This document shows positions 1 through 7,321 of a stretch of DNA of 63,368 nucleotides, piece after piece. Both the position numbers and the translations under genes were made by a program. The DNA comes from Methylobacterium iners (GTDB lineage: Bacteria > Pseudomonadota > Alphaproteobacteria > Rhizobiales > Beijerinckiaceae): assembly GCF_022179305.1 (NCBI RefSeq), contig NZ_BPQP01000045.1, positions 1 through 63,368 of the forward strand, given 5' to 3'. The notes beneath the pieces are model-generated. The model saw only the letters and a list, made by a program, of their open reading frames with translations, was not told the origin of the DNA and did not search any database. How positions within the stretch are numbered: the stretch's first letter is position 1; every line of letters begins with the position of its first letter.

Positions 1-172
1 GGCGGGGAGAGGGTCGCGTCGCCCCCTTGCCGGGGAGCGCGACAAGGCGGCAGCCGACGGTGAGGGGGTCTCTCCGCGTGAGGCTCCTTCGGAGGCACCC
101 CCTCACCCTCGCTCCGCTCGCTTCATGCACGGCAAGGTGCATGAAGCCCTCTCCCCGCCCGGCGGGGAGAGG
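1..172. repeat. dispersed extragenic repeat, copy 1, cut by the window edge
   Basis: This non-coding block closely matches 4085-4270 in the same orientation. Shared landmarks are a GGCAGCCG core, a GTGAGGGGGT / ACCCCCTCAC pair around 60-115, a TGCAT/ATGCA dyad near 125-144 and a terminal CCTCTCCCCGCC / GGCGGGGAGAGG hairpin at about 147-172. The first bases of copy 2 are missing here, so the element probably continues left of the window. Several nested hairpins and no reading frame of its own point to a REP/MITE-like intergenic element. I cannot name the family. Confidence 0.75.
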
Positions 173-212
173 AGGATGCGCACCCAGCCGAAGCGCTCGA
201 CCGGAGACCGTA

Positions 213-950
213 TCAGGCCGCGCGGGGCTCGATATGCAGGTACCCTGGCTTGAACTCGGCCACGGCCTTGAGGCCGGGCAGGTCGAGGATCTCGAGGGTG
301 CGGCTCTTCTGCACGATGAGCCCGCGGCGGCGCAGCTCCTGCAGCGAGCGGTTCACGTGCACGTTGGACAGGCCCGTGGTGTCGGCGAGGTCGAGCTGGG
401 TGAGGGCCAGCGCATAGCGGTTCGCCGAGGCGAGGCCGACCACCTGCAGGCGCAGGAGCAGCTCGCACATGAGATGGGCGATCCGCTCCAGGGCCGAGCG
501 GCAGCCGACATTGACCAGCCACTCGCGCAGCGTCGCCTCGTCGACGAGCGTCCCGATGCGCAGGGCCCGCGCGATGCGGGGATGGTTCTGCAGGAGGTCC
601 TCGACCGCCGCGGGGTCGAGCCGGACCACCCGGCAGGGCGAGAGCGTGCCGATGGCGTGATCCATCCGGGGCAGCAGCCCCACGTCGACGTCGCCGAGAT
701 CGCCCGGCAGCAGGTAGGCGGTGATGTGCCGGGCGCCGCTCTCGCGGATCTTGTAGCGGCAGGCGAAGCCCTCCAGGATCACGACGACGCCGTCCGGCAC
801 GTCGCCCTCGCGGACCAGATCCGTGCGGGCCTCCACCAGGCGCGGCCGCGCCGTGAGCTGGGCCAGGTGCGCCTTGTCGTCATCGGAGAGGGAAACGAAC
901 GCATCCAGCTTGCGGATGAGGGTGTTCGACAGGTCCAGATGCGCGTTCAT
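213..950 (-). CDS. Crp/Fnr family transcriptional regulator
   Basis: A 245-residue protein with the Crp/Fnr layout: an N-terminal cyclic-nucleotide-binding-like beta barrel (about residues 20-135), a long dimerisation helix, and a C-terminal winged helix with the recognition segment LADTTGLSNVHVNRSLQEL near residues 185-205. No FNR-type N-terminal cysteine cluster is visible, so iron-sulfur sensing is unlikely and the ligand is unknown. Many alphaproteobacteria carry several such short regulators for oxygen, redox or stress signals. It stands alone on the minus strand. Its ATG overlaps the 3' end of the decayed receiver relic upstream. It is not obviously linked to the phage-like genes further on. 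Confidence 0.88.
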   Translation of the reverse strand: MNAHLDLSNTLIRKLDAFVSLSDDDKAHLAQLTARPRLVEARTDLVREGDVPDGVVVILEGFACRYKIRESGARHITAYLLPGDLGDVDVGLLPRMDHAIGTLSPCRVVRLDPAAVEDLLQNHPRIARALRIGTLVDEATLREWLVNVGCRSALERIAHLMCELLLRLQVVGLASANRYALALTQLDLADTTGLSNVHVNRSLQELRRRGLIVQKSRTLEILDLPGLKAVAEFKPGYLHIEPRAA

Positions 951-1303
951 GGATGGGCGAGGAGGGCTGTTCCTGAGGTCTGAGGATGGCGCAACCGATC
1001 GGGGACCAGGAGCGAAGGGTCATCGAGCGTCGCCACAACGTCCCGGGACGAGACTGGTTTCGAAAGCCGGGATGCGCCCCGAAGGCTGACGCGGGTCGCA
1101 GCTTGCACGGCGGAGGAAGGCACGGGGAAGGGCGCGCGGGCCCCGCGCAGGACCGGGGCCGGCGCGTCGCCCTTGCTCCAGGGCGGTCCGGGCACGCGGA
1201 ACCCCGCGTCCGTCAGGACCTCCCGGAGCGAGAAACCGGTGATGACGTCATCCTCCGTCAGAAGAAGCAGCGGCGGCGTGCCCGGAGCGGCCATGCCGCC
1301 CAA
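947..1303 (-). pseudogene. internally deleted response-regulator receiver relic
   Basis: The 118-codon frame begins like a CheY-type receiver: LLLLTEDDVITGFSLREVL is the beta1 acidic patch and helix alpha1. Near its end it has SRLSKPVSSRDVVATL, which resembles the conserved Lys-Pro of beta5 and helix alpha5. The middle of a normal receiver, including the phosphoacceptor Asp segment and beta2-beta4, is missing and replaced by Pro/Arg/Ala-rich sequence. I infer an internal deletion or scrambling of a roughly 120-residue single-domain receiver. The frame runs 4 bases into the start of the Crp/Fnr gene. A chance frame cannot be excluded. The remaining gene-free DNA from 1304 to 1596 shows no other supportable feature. 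Confidence 0.4.
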
Positions 1304-1596
1304 GCCCCTGATGCTGCAGCGGAAAGGCGCTTCCCACCGAGGCCGGTACGCATTTTAGAGCGCGGGCCGTGCGATTTGAAGGCGAGGCCGTCCGTAGGTC
1401 CGGTACCGAACATTCCGCCGTCTCGAAGCGGCGCGCCGCAGCAAGGCGAGGGCGTCGGCAGACCCGGTCCCGCGCTGCTGGAAAACGGAGCTTTCCTTCG
1501 CGGGAGAACACGTCGAACGGCGACGAAACCTGATCGATCCCTCAGCCGAGAAGGCCCTGGGCCGAGCCCGGCCGGAGCCTTCGCGGCCTCCGGGGA

Positions 1597-1722
1597 TCAA
1601 CCTCGGGACAGGAACGCGGCGAGCGCGACGAGGCCGAGCACGATCTCGGGCAGGAGCATCAGCGCGGCGAGGAGCAGAACCCGCGGCGAGCGCCAATCGA
1701 GGCTGCGCCAGTCGCGCCTCAC
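1597..1722 (-). CDS. small single-span membrane protein (41 residues)
   Basis: A short frame from a GTG start that begins 20 bases after the stop codon of the serine protease upstream on the same strand. The product starts with a basic, Trp-containing segment (RRDWRSLDWRSP) and continues with one strongly hydrophobic helix (VLLLAALMLLPEIVLGLVAL) before a short Arg-Gly tail. That is the pattern expected of a small inner-membrane protein with a positive-inside N-terminus. I do not recognise a family. Tight spacing suggests co-transcription with the protease. The start is uncertain because no strong Shine-Dalgarno sequence is visible, and the frame is short enough to be fortuitous. Confidence 0.4.
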   Translation of the reverse strand: MRRDWRSLDWRSPRVLLLAALMLLPEIVLGLVALAAFLSRG

Positions 1723-1742
1723 CCGGGAGTCCCGAACAGGCC

Positions 1743-2606
1743 TCAGCGACGGCCCGGCCGCGCCACCCAATCCGAGCGGTTGCCGCGGCGCAGCCCCTGC
1801 GGGAGATCGTCGGGGCGGAACTGCGCCAGCTCCGCGGCGCGCGACGTGATCCAGCCGGCATGCTCGCCCGTCGGCGTCACCGCGGTGAAGCCGCCGCAGG
1901 CGGTGCGTGCGCGGCGGTCCTGGCGCATGGCGCCGCTCGACCAGCTGACCACGCCGACGATCTGGTAGCCGCCCGGCCCGCCACGCAGGATCGGGCCGCC
2001 GGAATCGCCGAGGCAGGCGCCGGCGCCGGCCGTCTCGGCCATGCGGCGGCGGTCGGTCACGACCGTGACGGTGTTGGCGACCTGGAGCGAACCGACGGAG
2101 ACGAGCTGCGCCTGGCGCAGGGTGCGCGCGGTGTTGCGCCGGTTCTCGGCGACGACGCCGAAACCCGCGATGTTGAGGGACTCGCCGGTCGTGATGCCGC
2201 CTCCGCCGCGCGGGTCCAGCGGCTGGAAGTCCGGCCCGAGCGACTGGCCGAGCTTGATCAGGGCCAGGTCGATCCCGGGCTGGTCCTCCGGCGTGGTGCC
2301 GGGCACGAAATCGGGGTGCATGGCGGCGGCGATGGCGGTGATGCGGCGCGGCCGGAAGCTGCGGTCGACGGCGACCACGCTGTAGCCGGCCTGGTGCATC
2401 ACGCAATGGGCGGCGGTGAGCACGAGGTCCGGCGCGATCAGGGTGCCGGAGCAGATCTCGCCCTGCGAGCTCTCGATGCGCACCACCGAGGCGCGCAACC
2501 CGTCGGGATCGCGGGAGACCTCGCCGTTGATCACGGCGAGGGCCGGAAGGGGCAAGGCGGCGATCAGGACGCCGAGGGCGGCTCTGCGGAGCGCGGTCGC
2601 GAACAT
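1743..2606 (-). CDS. secreted trypsin-like serine protease (S1 family)
   Basis: A 287-residue exported protease. The chosen ATG gives a clean Sec signal peptide ending near ALA (MFATALRRAALGVLIAALP), followed at once by the mature N-terminus VINGEV, close to the IVGG/VINGE entry of S1 peptidases. The catalytic triad is visible: His in LVLTAAHC, Asp in GIDLALIKLG and the nucleophile Ser in CLGDSGGPIL. Length fits a single-domain chymotrypsin-fold enzyme with a short basic tail. It probably acts in the periplasm or outside the cell; the substrate is unknown. It forms a tandem with the related protease at 2747-3469, and the two have diverged widely. A longer upstream frame exists but lacks protease sequence, so the signal-peptide start is preferred. 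Confidence 0.88.
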   Translation of the reverse strand: MFATALRRAALGVLIAALPLPALAVINGEVSRDPDGLRASVVRIESSQGEICSGTLIAPDLVLTAAHCVMHQAGYSVVAVDRSFRPRRITAIAAAMHPDFVPGTTPEDQPGIDLALIKLGQSLGPDFQPLDPRGGGGITTGESLNIAGFGVVAENRRNTARTLRQAQLVSVGSLQVANTVTVVTDRRRMAETAGAGACLGDSGGPILRGGPGGYQIVGVVSWSSGAMRQDRRARTACGGFTAVTPTGEHAGWITSRAAELAQFRPDDLPQGLRRGNRSDWVARPGRR

Positions 2607-2746
2607 CGTGTCTCTCCCGCGTCCGGGCTCAGACCTGGACGACAGCGTGAAGCGTAACGGAAGGCAATGGTTCGGCCAAGCTCCGGTTCCCGGGCCGTCC
2701 GCGACCGAATCTACGCAAGGCCCGGCATTCGGGCGCGCCCTCCGGC

Positions 2747-3469
2747 CTATTGCCACCGGGCCGACACGCCCCAGCCCGCCAGGATGCGGTCGATCCAGGC
2801 GCGCTGCGGCCCGAGCAGGACGCCCTGCGAGACCCCGCCGCAGGCGCCGCCGACCCAGGCCGTGACCGCGACGATGCTCCCGTCCGCGAGGATCGGCCCG
2901 CCGGAATCGCCCTGGCAGGCGCCGGCGGCCGCGGCCTTGAGCCAGACCAGGATGCGGCTCGGCCCGTGGGGCTCGACCACGGGCAGGTCGACGCGGCGGA
3001 AGGTGCCCGTCGAGCGGGCCTCGCCGGCCCGGACCGCGCCGTAGCCCGCGAGCGTCAGGTTTTCGCCCGTCCGCGGCATCGCGGCGCTCAGGCGCGCCGG
3101 GACGAAGCGGGCCGGCAACGGGCTCGCGGTGCGCAGGAGCGCGAGGTCGATGGAGCGCCGCCGCCCCGCGATCGCGCCGGCATCGTAGCCCGGATGGACG
3201 CTGCGGGCGGCGAGCTCGACGAGGACGGGCTGGCCCGCCTCGTCGCGAAAATGCACCCGGTGCTGGGCGCCCGAGGCGGCGCAGTGGCCGGCGGTGAGGA
3301 CGGCGTCCGGGCCGAGCACGATGCCCGTGCAGACCCCGCCGCCCGCGGACAGGACCATGACGCTCGAGCCCGCGGCCTCCGGCGCCTCGACGCCGCCGAC
3401 CACGGCCGCGGCAGGCGTCGAGGCGACCAGGGCGAAGAGCGCGGCGCCCCACTGACAACCTCGAAGCAT
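2747..3469 (-). CDS. secreted trypsin-like serine protease, second tandem copy
   Basis: A 240-residue S1-family protease. The signal peptide (MLRGCQWGAALFALVAS, ending AAA) precedes the mature start VVGGVEA, which matches the IVGG activation motif. The triad residues are His in AVLTAGHC, Asp in SIDLALLRTA and Ser in CQGDSGGPIL. C-terminal cysteines (GACGG) suggest at least one disulfide. It lies directly upstream of the other protease on the same strand and is divergent from the GTA neck gene, which starts only 31 bases away on the plus strand. That short gap must hold both start regions. The pair probably arose by an old duplication. No chaperone or inhibitor gene is adjacent. Confidence 0.87.
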   Translation of the reverse strand: MLRGCQWGAALFALVASTPAAAVVGGVEAPEAAGSSVMVLSAGGGVCTGIVLGPDAVLTAGHCAASGAQHRVHFRDEAGQPVLVELAARSVHPGYDAGAIAGRRRSIDLALLRTASPLPARFVPARLSAAMPRTGENLTLAGYGAVRAGEARSTGTFRRVDLPVVEPHGPSRILVWLKAAAAGACQGDSGGPILADGSIVAVTAWVGGACGGVSQGVLLGPQRAWIDRILAGWGVSARWQ

Positions 3470-3499
3470 CCCGGCCCTTCCGGCGTCCACGGAGACGAC

Positions 3500-4063
3500 A
3501 TGACCCCGATACGCGTCGACGATCCCGCCGTCGAGCCGGTAAGCCTCGCCGCCATGCGCGCCTATCTCCGGCTCGATCCCGACCACGACGCCGAGGATGG
3601 CTTGGTGACGAGCCTCCTCGCCGCGGCCCGGAGCGCGATCGAGGCCGCCACGGGACGGATCCTCGCGCCCGGGCGCTACCGGCTGATGCTGACGGCCTGG
3701 CCCGCGGACGGGCGGGTGCCGCTGCCGCTGAGCCCCCTCGTCGCCCTTGTGCGGGCGAGCGTCGTCGACGCGCAGGGCGCCGTCACGGAGCTCGGGCCCG
3801 GCCTCGTCCGGCCCGGGCCGGACCCGGTCGAGGCGCCCGTGCTGATCGTCGATCCGGCCGCCCCCTCCCTCATGGGACGGGCTGCCCTCGTCGAGGTGGC
3901 GGCCGGCTACGGCGGCGAGGGCCCGCCCCTGCCGCCGGCCCTGGCCCAGGCGATCCGGATGCTGACGGCCGCCTGGTTCGAGCATCGCGGCGACGAGGCG
4001 GTTCCCATCCTGCCGGCGAGCGTGGCCGCCCTGATCGCGCCCCACCGCCGGCTGCGGCTGTAG
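3500..4063 (+). CDS. GTA g6-like head-tail adaptor (phage gp6/phiE125 gp8-like connector)
   Basis: A 187-residue protein matching the head-tail connector that opens the neck of RcGTA-type particles. The N-terminal helical part VSLAAMRAYLRLDPD and EDGLVTSLLAAARSAIEAAT is typical of the phiE125 gp8/HK97 gp6-like family, and the C-terminal helical segment ends IAPHRRLRL. In a functional GTA or phage it sits under the portal and joins head to tail. The start is the ATG after GGAGACGAC. It is the first GTA gene in the window. The genes that normally precede it (terminase, portal, prohead protease, capsid) are not here; two proteases and a Crp regulator occupy the upstream DNA. A repeat element separates it from g7. 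Confidence 0.82.
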   Translation: MTPIRVDDPAVEPVSLAAMRAYLRLDPDHDAEDGLVTSLLAAARSAIEAATGRILAPGRYRLMLTAWPADGRVPLPLSPLVALVRASVVDAQGAVTELGPGLVRPGPDPVEAPVLIVDPAAPSLMGRAALVEVAAGYGGEGPPLPPALAQAIRMLTAAWFEHRGDEAVPILPASVAALIAPHRRLRL

Positions 4064-4084
4064 CGGGGCGATCAGGGCACATTT

Positions 4085-4270
4085 CCTCTCCCCGCGGGCG
4101 GGAAGAGGGGCGCGTCTCCCCCTCGCCGGGGAGCGCGCCGAGGCGGCAGCCGGGGGTGAGGGGGTCTCGTCGGAGGAGCCTCTTCCGGAGTCACCCCCTC
4201 ACCCTCGCTTCGCTCGCTGCATGGACGACAGGGTCCATGCAGCCCTCTCCCCGCCCAGCGGGGAGAGGGG
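4085..4270. repeat. dispersed extragenic repeat, copy 2, inside the GTA cluster
   Basis: A complete copy of the element seen at 1-172, in the same orientation. It opens with an imperfect CCTCTCCCCG / CGGGAAGAGG hairpin and contains GTGAGGGGGT near 4155 paired with ACCCCCTCAC near 4194. A GCATGGAC / GTCCATGC dyad lies at about 4219-4239, and a hairpin CCTCTCCCCGC-CCA-GCGGGGAGAGG lies at about 4243-4268. It fills the 266-base gap between the GTA g6 and g7 genes, which are normally adjacent. No open frame is convincing. It could act as a transcription terminator or RNA structure splitting the tail operon. Confidence 0.8.
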
Positions 4271-4329
4271 AAGGCTCGCCCAGGCCGACCGCCCGACCAC
4301 CGGCACTCTCCAAAAGCCCCGGAGCTCCC

Positions 4330-4668
4330 ATGACCCACCCGCCCCTCGGCGCGCGGCGGCGCCGCTTCGTGCTCGAACTGCCGCTGGAGGAGGCCGACGG
4401 GTTCGGAGGTCGCTTGCGCCGCTACGTCGCCGGCCCCGTTCTGTGGGGCGCGATCGAGGCGCTCGGCGCGCTTGAGCGGACCCGCGGCGGGCGCACGGAC
4501 GCCGTCGCCACGCACCGGGTCCGGCTCGCCTACCGGGCCGGCATCACCCCCGCGATGCGCCTGACGTCGGGGCCCCGCCGCTTCGCCATCCGGGCGGCGG
4601 GCGATCCCGACGGGCGCCGCCGCGACCTCGTCTGCCAGGTCGAGGAACTGATCGAGGCGCGGCCATGA
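4330..4668 (+). CDS. GTA g7-like head closure (stopper) protein
   Basis: A 112-residue protein starting MTHPPLGARRRRFVLELP. It has the length, beta-rich pattern and place of the phage head-tail joining/stopper family (SPP1 gp16-like), with the characteristic strands THRVRLAYRAGITPAMRL and a final FAIRAAGDPDGRRRDLVC followed by EELIEA. In RcGTA this position corresponds to g7, which plugs the neck until injection. Its stop overlaps the g8 start by four bases (ATGA), indicating translational coupling. The repeat element immediately upstream separates it from g6, so its expression may depend on readthrough or a new promoter. Confidence 0.8.
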   Translation: MTHPPLGARRRRFVLELPLEEADGFGGRLRRYVAGPVLWGAIEALGALERTRGGRTDAVATHRVRLAYRAGITPAMRLTSGPRRFAIRAAGDPDGRRRDLVCQVEELIEARP

Positions 4669-5087
4669 GTTCCGCCACGCCCCTCCTCGCCCTGCGCGGG
4701 GCGATCCTCGCCCATCTCGCCGCCGACGCCGCCCTCGCCGGGCTCATGGGCGGCACTGTCCGCCTCTACGACGAGCCGCCGCGCGGGAGCCTGCCCGTCC
4801 ACGCGGTCTTCGGAGACGCGGAGCTGCGCGACGACTCGGTCGACGGCGCCCGGCGCCATGCCCATGCGCTGAGCCTGATCGTCTTCGCCAAGCCGGGCTC
4901 GGCCCGCAGCGCGCTCGATGCGGCCGAGCGCATGGCCGACCTCCTGGCCGAGGCGCCCCTCGCGCTCGCCGGCCACGTCCTCGTGACCCTGCGCGTCGAG
5001 GCCGTCCGGGTCGCCCGCGACGAGCGCAGCGGCGAGGCCCGCGCCACCCTGACCCTGCAGGCGGTGACGGAAGTCCTCGCCGGCTGA
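4665..5087 (+). CDS. GTA g8-like tail terminator (DUF3168)
   Basis: A 140-residue DUF3168-family protein: N-terminal helix (LLALRGAILAHLAADAALAGL), the family hallmark YDEPPRGSLPVHAVFGDAE near residue 35, then a strand-rich region with RRHAHALSLIVFAKPG and a C-terminal ARATLTLQAVTEVL. In GTAs and siphophages this protein caps the tail tube at the neck. It overlaps g7 by four bases and is followed 28 bases later by the tail tube gene with a GGAG ribosome-binding site. It appears intact. Confidence 0.85.
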   Translation: MSSATPLLALRGAILAHLAADAALAGLMGGTVRLYDEPPRGSLPVHAVFGDAELRDDSVDGARRHAHALSLIVFAKPGSARSALDAAERMADLLAEAPLALAGHVLVTLRVEAVRVARDERSGEARATLTLQAVTEVLAG

Positions 5088-5115
5088 CGCCCTCCCCAAA
5101 GCATCGGAGACCGCC

Positions 5116-5844
5116 ATGACCGCCCAGAGAGGCAAGGACCTGCTCATCCGGATCGCCGACGGCGACGTCTTCACCGCGGTGGCGGGGCTCCGCGCCCGGC
5201 AGATCGCCTTCAACGCTGAGGCGGTCGACGTCACGAACGCGGACTCGGCCGGGCGCTGGCGCGAGCTGCTCGCCGGCGCCGGCATCCGCCGGGCTTCCGT
5301 CTCGGGCTCGGGCGTGTTTCGCGACGAGGCCTCGGACGCCCGGATGCGGCAGGCCTTCTTCGAGGGAAGGATCGAGACCTTCCAGGTCGTGGTGCCGGCC
5401 TTCGGCACGATCGAGGGCGCCTTCCAGATCACGAGCCTCGAATATCGCGGCGACCATGCCGGCGAGGTCACCTTCGATATGGCGCTGGACTCGGCCGGCC
5501 CCCCTCGCCTTCGCGAGCCTGTGATGGCGAACCGCAGGCGCGGCGAGGTGCCCCTCGTCCTCGGGGATCGGGCCTACACCCTCTGCCTCACCCTCGGCGC
5601 GCTGGCCGAGCTGGAGGATGCGCTCGACGCCGGCGACCTCGCCGGCCTCGCCGAGCGCTTCGCTGGCGGGCGCCTCGCCGCCCGGGACGTCATCGCGCTG
5701 CTCGGCGCGTCCCTGCGCGGGGGCGGCCACGATCTCGACGACGCGGCGGTGGCCCGGCTGCCCCTGAGCGAGGGCCTCGCGCCGATCGCGGAGGCGCTCG
5801 GCGCTGTCCTCGCGGCCGCCTTCGGGGAGGCGGCGGACCCTTGA
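5116..5844 (+). CDS. in-frame fusion of GTA g9 major tail protein and g10
   Basis: This single 242-codon frame joins two proteins that are normally separate. Residues 1 to about 128 are the tail tube protein (TP901-1 major tail family: GKDLLIRIADGDVF, FNAEAVDVTNADSAGRWREL, FQITSLEYRGDHAGEVTF). From Met137 the sequence is the GTA g10 protein (MANRRRGEVPLVLGDRAYTL). At the joint, the six-C run at about 5499-5504 shifts the reading frame. With five Cs, g9 would end SAGPLAFASL-stop, a normal-looking terminus, and its TGA would overlap the ATG of g10 (TGATG). The fusion is therefore a one-base insertion, a sequencing error in a homopolymer, or a slippage site. A fused tube subunit would be expected to assemble poorly. 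Confidence 0.8.
   Translation: MTAQRGKDLLIRIADGDVFTAVAGLRARQIAFNAEAVDVTNADSAGRWRELLAGAGIRRASVSGSGVFRDEASDARMRQAFFEGRIETFQVVVPAFGTIEGAFQITSLEYRGDHAGEVTFDMALDSAGPPRLREPVMANRRRGEVPLVLGDRAYTLCLTLGALAELEDALDAGDLAGLAERFAGGRLAARDVIALLGASLRGGGHDLDDAAVARLPLSEGLAPIAEALGAVLAAAFGEAADP
5524..5844 (+). CDS. GTA g10-like protein (internal start within the fused frame)
   Basis: This is the 106-residue g10 product if translation starts at the ATG that would normally overlap the g9 stop. The sequence MANRRRGEVPLVLGDRAYTL, then LGALAELEDALDAGDLAGLA and ARDVIALLGASLRGGGHDL, is typical of the GTA protein encoded between the tail tube and tape measure genes, the place where tailed phages encode tail assembly chaperones. 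Its exact role in RcGTA is less clear than for the structural genes. Its stop overlaps the TTG start of the next gene (TTGA). The upstream in-frame extension is a consequence of the C-run described for the fused frame. Confidence 0.65.
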   Translation: MANRRRGEVPLVLGDRAYTLCLTLGALAELEDALDAGDLAGLAERFAGGRLAARDVIALLGASLRGGGHDLDDAAVARLPLSEGLAPIAEALGAVLAAAFGEAADP

Positions 5845-6059
5845 GCCCCACGGGGAGCCACGCGCCGGAGCCCGCCTCCGCCTTCCCGTGGGACGAGGCC
5901 CTGGCGCTCGGGCTGCATGCCCTGCGCTGGCGCCCGCGCGACTTCTGGGCGGCGACGCCCCGCGAGCTGATGGCGGCGGCCGGCCTGACCCGGGTCCATC
6001 CGGCCGCGGGCCGGGCCGACCTCGAACGGCTGCTCGCCGCCTTCCCCGACGACAGATGA
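5841..6059 (+). CDS. GTA g10.1-like phage tail assembly chaperone (72 residues)
   Basis: A small protein with the signature of the short tail-chaperone-like family found just upstream of GTA tape measure genes: FPWDEALALGLHALRWRPRD followed by FWAATPRELMAA near residues 18-47. It is read from a TTG codon that overlaps the previous stop (TTGA), the only start giving usual family length; no ATG precedes the conserved part. It ends 10 bases before the tape measure gene, which has its own GGAG. It probably acts with g10 during tail assembly, by analogy with phage tail chaperones. Confidence 0.75.
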   Translation: MSPTGSHAPEPASAFPWDEALALGLHALRWRPRDFWAATPRELMAAAGLTRVHPAAGRADLERLLAAFPDDR

Positions 6060-6069
6060 GGAGAGCGCC

Positions 6070-6645
6070 ATGGCGGAGACCGAGACGGACCGCACCAATG
6101 CCGCCCGCGCCCGGCAGCTTGACACCCTGGACCGCCTCGCCCAGCGCTTCGGGCAGAGCCTGGGCCGGGCCTTCACCGGCAACCTCAATGCGGGGCGCCA
6201 GCTCGACGGGGTGCTCGGCTCGCTGACGAGCCGGCTCGGGAGCATCGCGGCCCGGGCCCTGGCCAGCCCCGTGCGCAGCGGGGTCACGAGCCTCGTCCAG
6301 AACCTGCTCAACGCGGGGGCGAATTCCGAGACGACGGCCTTCGCCCGCGGCGGCATCCTCGCCGGGGGCCGGGTGCGGCCCTTCGCGTCCGGGGGCGTCG
6401 TGGCGGCGCCGACCTACTTCCCGATGCAGGGCGGGCTCGGCCTGATGGGCGAGGCCGGCCCCGAGGCGATCCTGCCGCTCAAGCGCGGCAGCGACGGACG
6501 GCTCGGCGTCGCCGCCGGTGGCGGGCCCGCCGCCACCGTCCACGTCACCATCCAGGCGCAGGACGTGGAAAGCTTCCGCCGCTCGGAGGCGCAGGTCGCC
6601 GCGAGCCTCGCCCGCGCCGTGGCCCGGGGCCGCCGGGCGCTCTGA
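6070..6645 (+). CDS. GTA g11-like short tail tape measure protein
   Basis: A 191-residue tape measure protein. GTA tape measures are short, matching a short tail. The N-terminal half is helical (LDTLDRLAQRFGQSLGRAF, then QLDGVLGSLTSRLGSIAARA). The C-terminal half holds the glycine-rich family signature FARGGILAGGRVRPFASGG, then FPMQGGLGLMGEAGPEAILP and a PLKRGSDGRLGV loop, ending in VHVTIQAQDVESFRRSEAQV. It sets tail length during assembly and may form a channel at delivery. It is preceded by GAGGAG and appears full length and intact. Confidence 0.85.
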   Translation: MAETETDRTNAARARQLDTLDRLAQRFGQSLGRAFTGNLNAGRQLDGVLGSLTSRLGSIAARALASPVRSGVTSLVQNLLNAGANSETTAFARGGILAGGRVRPFASGGVVAAPTYFPMQGGLGLMGEAGPEAILPLKRGSDGRLGVAAGGGPAATVHVTIQAQDVESFRRSEAQVAASLARAVARGRRAL

Positions 6646-6660
6646 ACCTTGGGAGCCGCC

Positions 6661-7302
6661 ATGCCCGCCGATTTCCACGAAATCCGCTTTCCGCTGGACG
6701 TCTCCCTGCGCGGCAGCGGCGGGCCGAGCCGGATGACCGAGATCGTGACGCTGGCCTCCGGCCGCGAGCACCGCAACAGCCGCTGGGCGGATTCCCGCCG
6801 GCGCTACGATGCCGGCTTCGGCATCCGGACCCTCGACGCGCTCCACGCGGTGCTCGCCTTCTTCGAGGAGCGGCGGGGCCGGCTCTACGGCTTCCGCTAC
6901 CGCGACCGGGTCGACCACCTCTCCGGCCCGCCGAGCCGGCCCGTGACGGCCACCGACCAGGTCATCGGTACGGGCGACGGCACGACCCGAGTGTTTCAGC
7001 TCGCAAAGACCTATGGGACCGGCCCTGCACCCTATCGGCGCGTCATCGCCAAGCCCGTGGCCGAGACCGTGCGCGTCGCGGTCGACGGGGTCGCCGTACC
7101 CTTAGGCCAAGTCGCCTGCGACGGCACGACGGGCCTCCTCACCTTCGCGACTGAGGCCGTGCCGCCTCCGGGCGCCGCGGTGACGGCGGGCTTCGCCTTC
7201 GACGTGCCCGTCCGCTTCGACACCGACGCGCTGAGCATCGACCTCTCCGCCTTCACGGTCGGCGAGATCCCGCTTGTGCCGCTCATCGAGATCGTGCCCT
7301 AG
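6661..7302 (+). CDS. GTA g12-like distal tail protein (DUF2460)
   Basis: A 213-residue DUF2460 protein. Family landmarks are FHEIRFPLDVSLRGSGGPS at the N-terminus, RNSRWADSRRRYDAGFGIRT near residue 40, FFEERRGRLYGFRYRDRVD near residue 75, and the C-terminal FDTDALSIDLSAFTVGEIPL. In RcGTA this is the distal tail ring between tube and baseplate hub. The ATG at 6661 is preferred over an in-frame codon 12 bases upstream because it follows GGGAGCC and gives the usual family N-terminus. No disruption is visible. Confidence 0.85.
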   Translation: MPADFHEIRFPLDVSLRGSGGPSRMTEIVTLASGREHRNSRWADSRRRYDAGFGIRTLDALHAVLAFFEERRGRLYGFRYRDRVDHLSGPPSRPVTATDQVIGTGDGTTRVFQLAKTYGTGPAPYRRVIAKPVAETVRVAVDGVAVPLGQVACDGTTGLLTFATEAVPPPGAAVTAGFAFDVPVRFDTDALSIDLSAFTVGEIPLVPLIEIVP

Positions 7303-7321
7303 GCCCGAGAGGAACGCCGCC

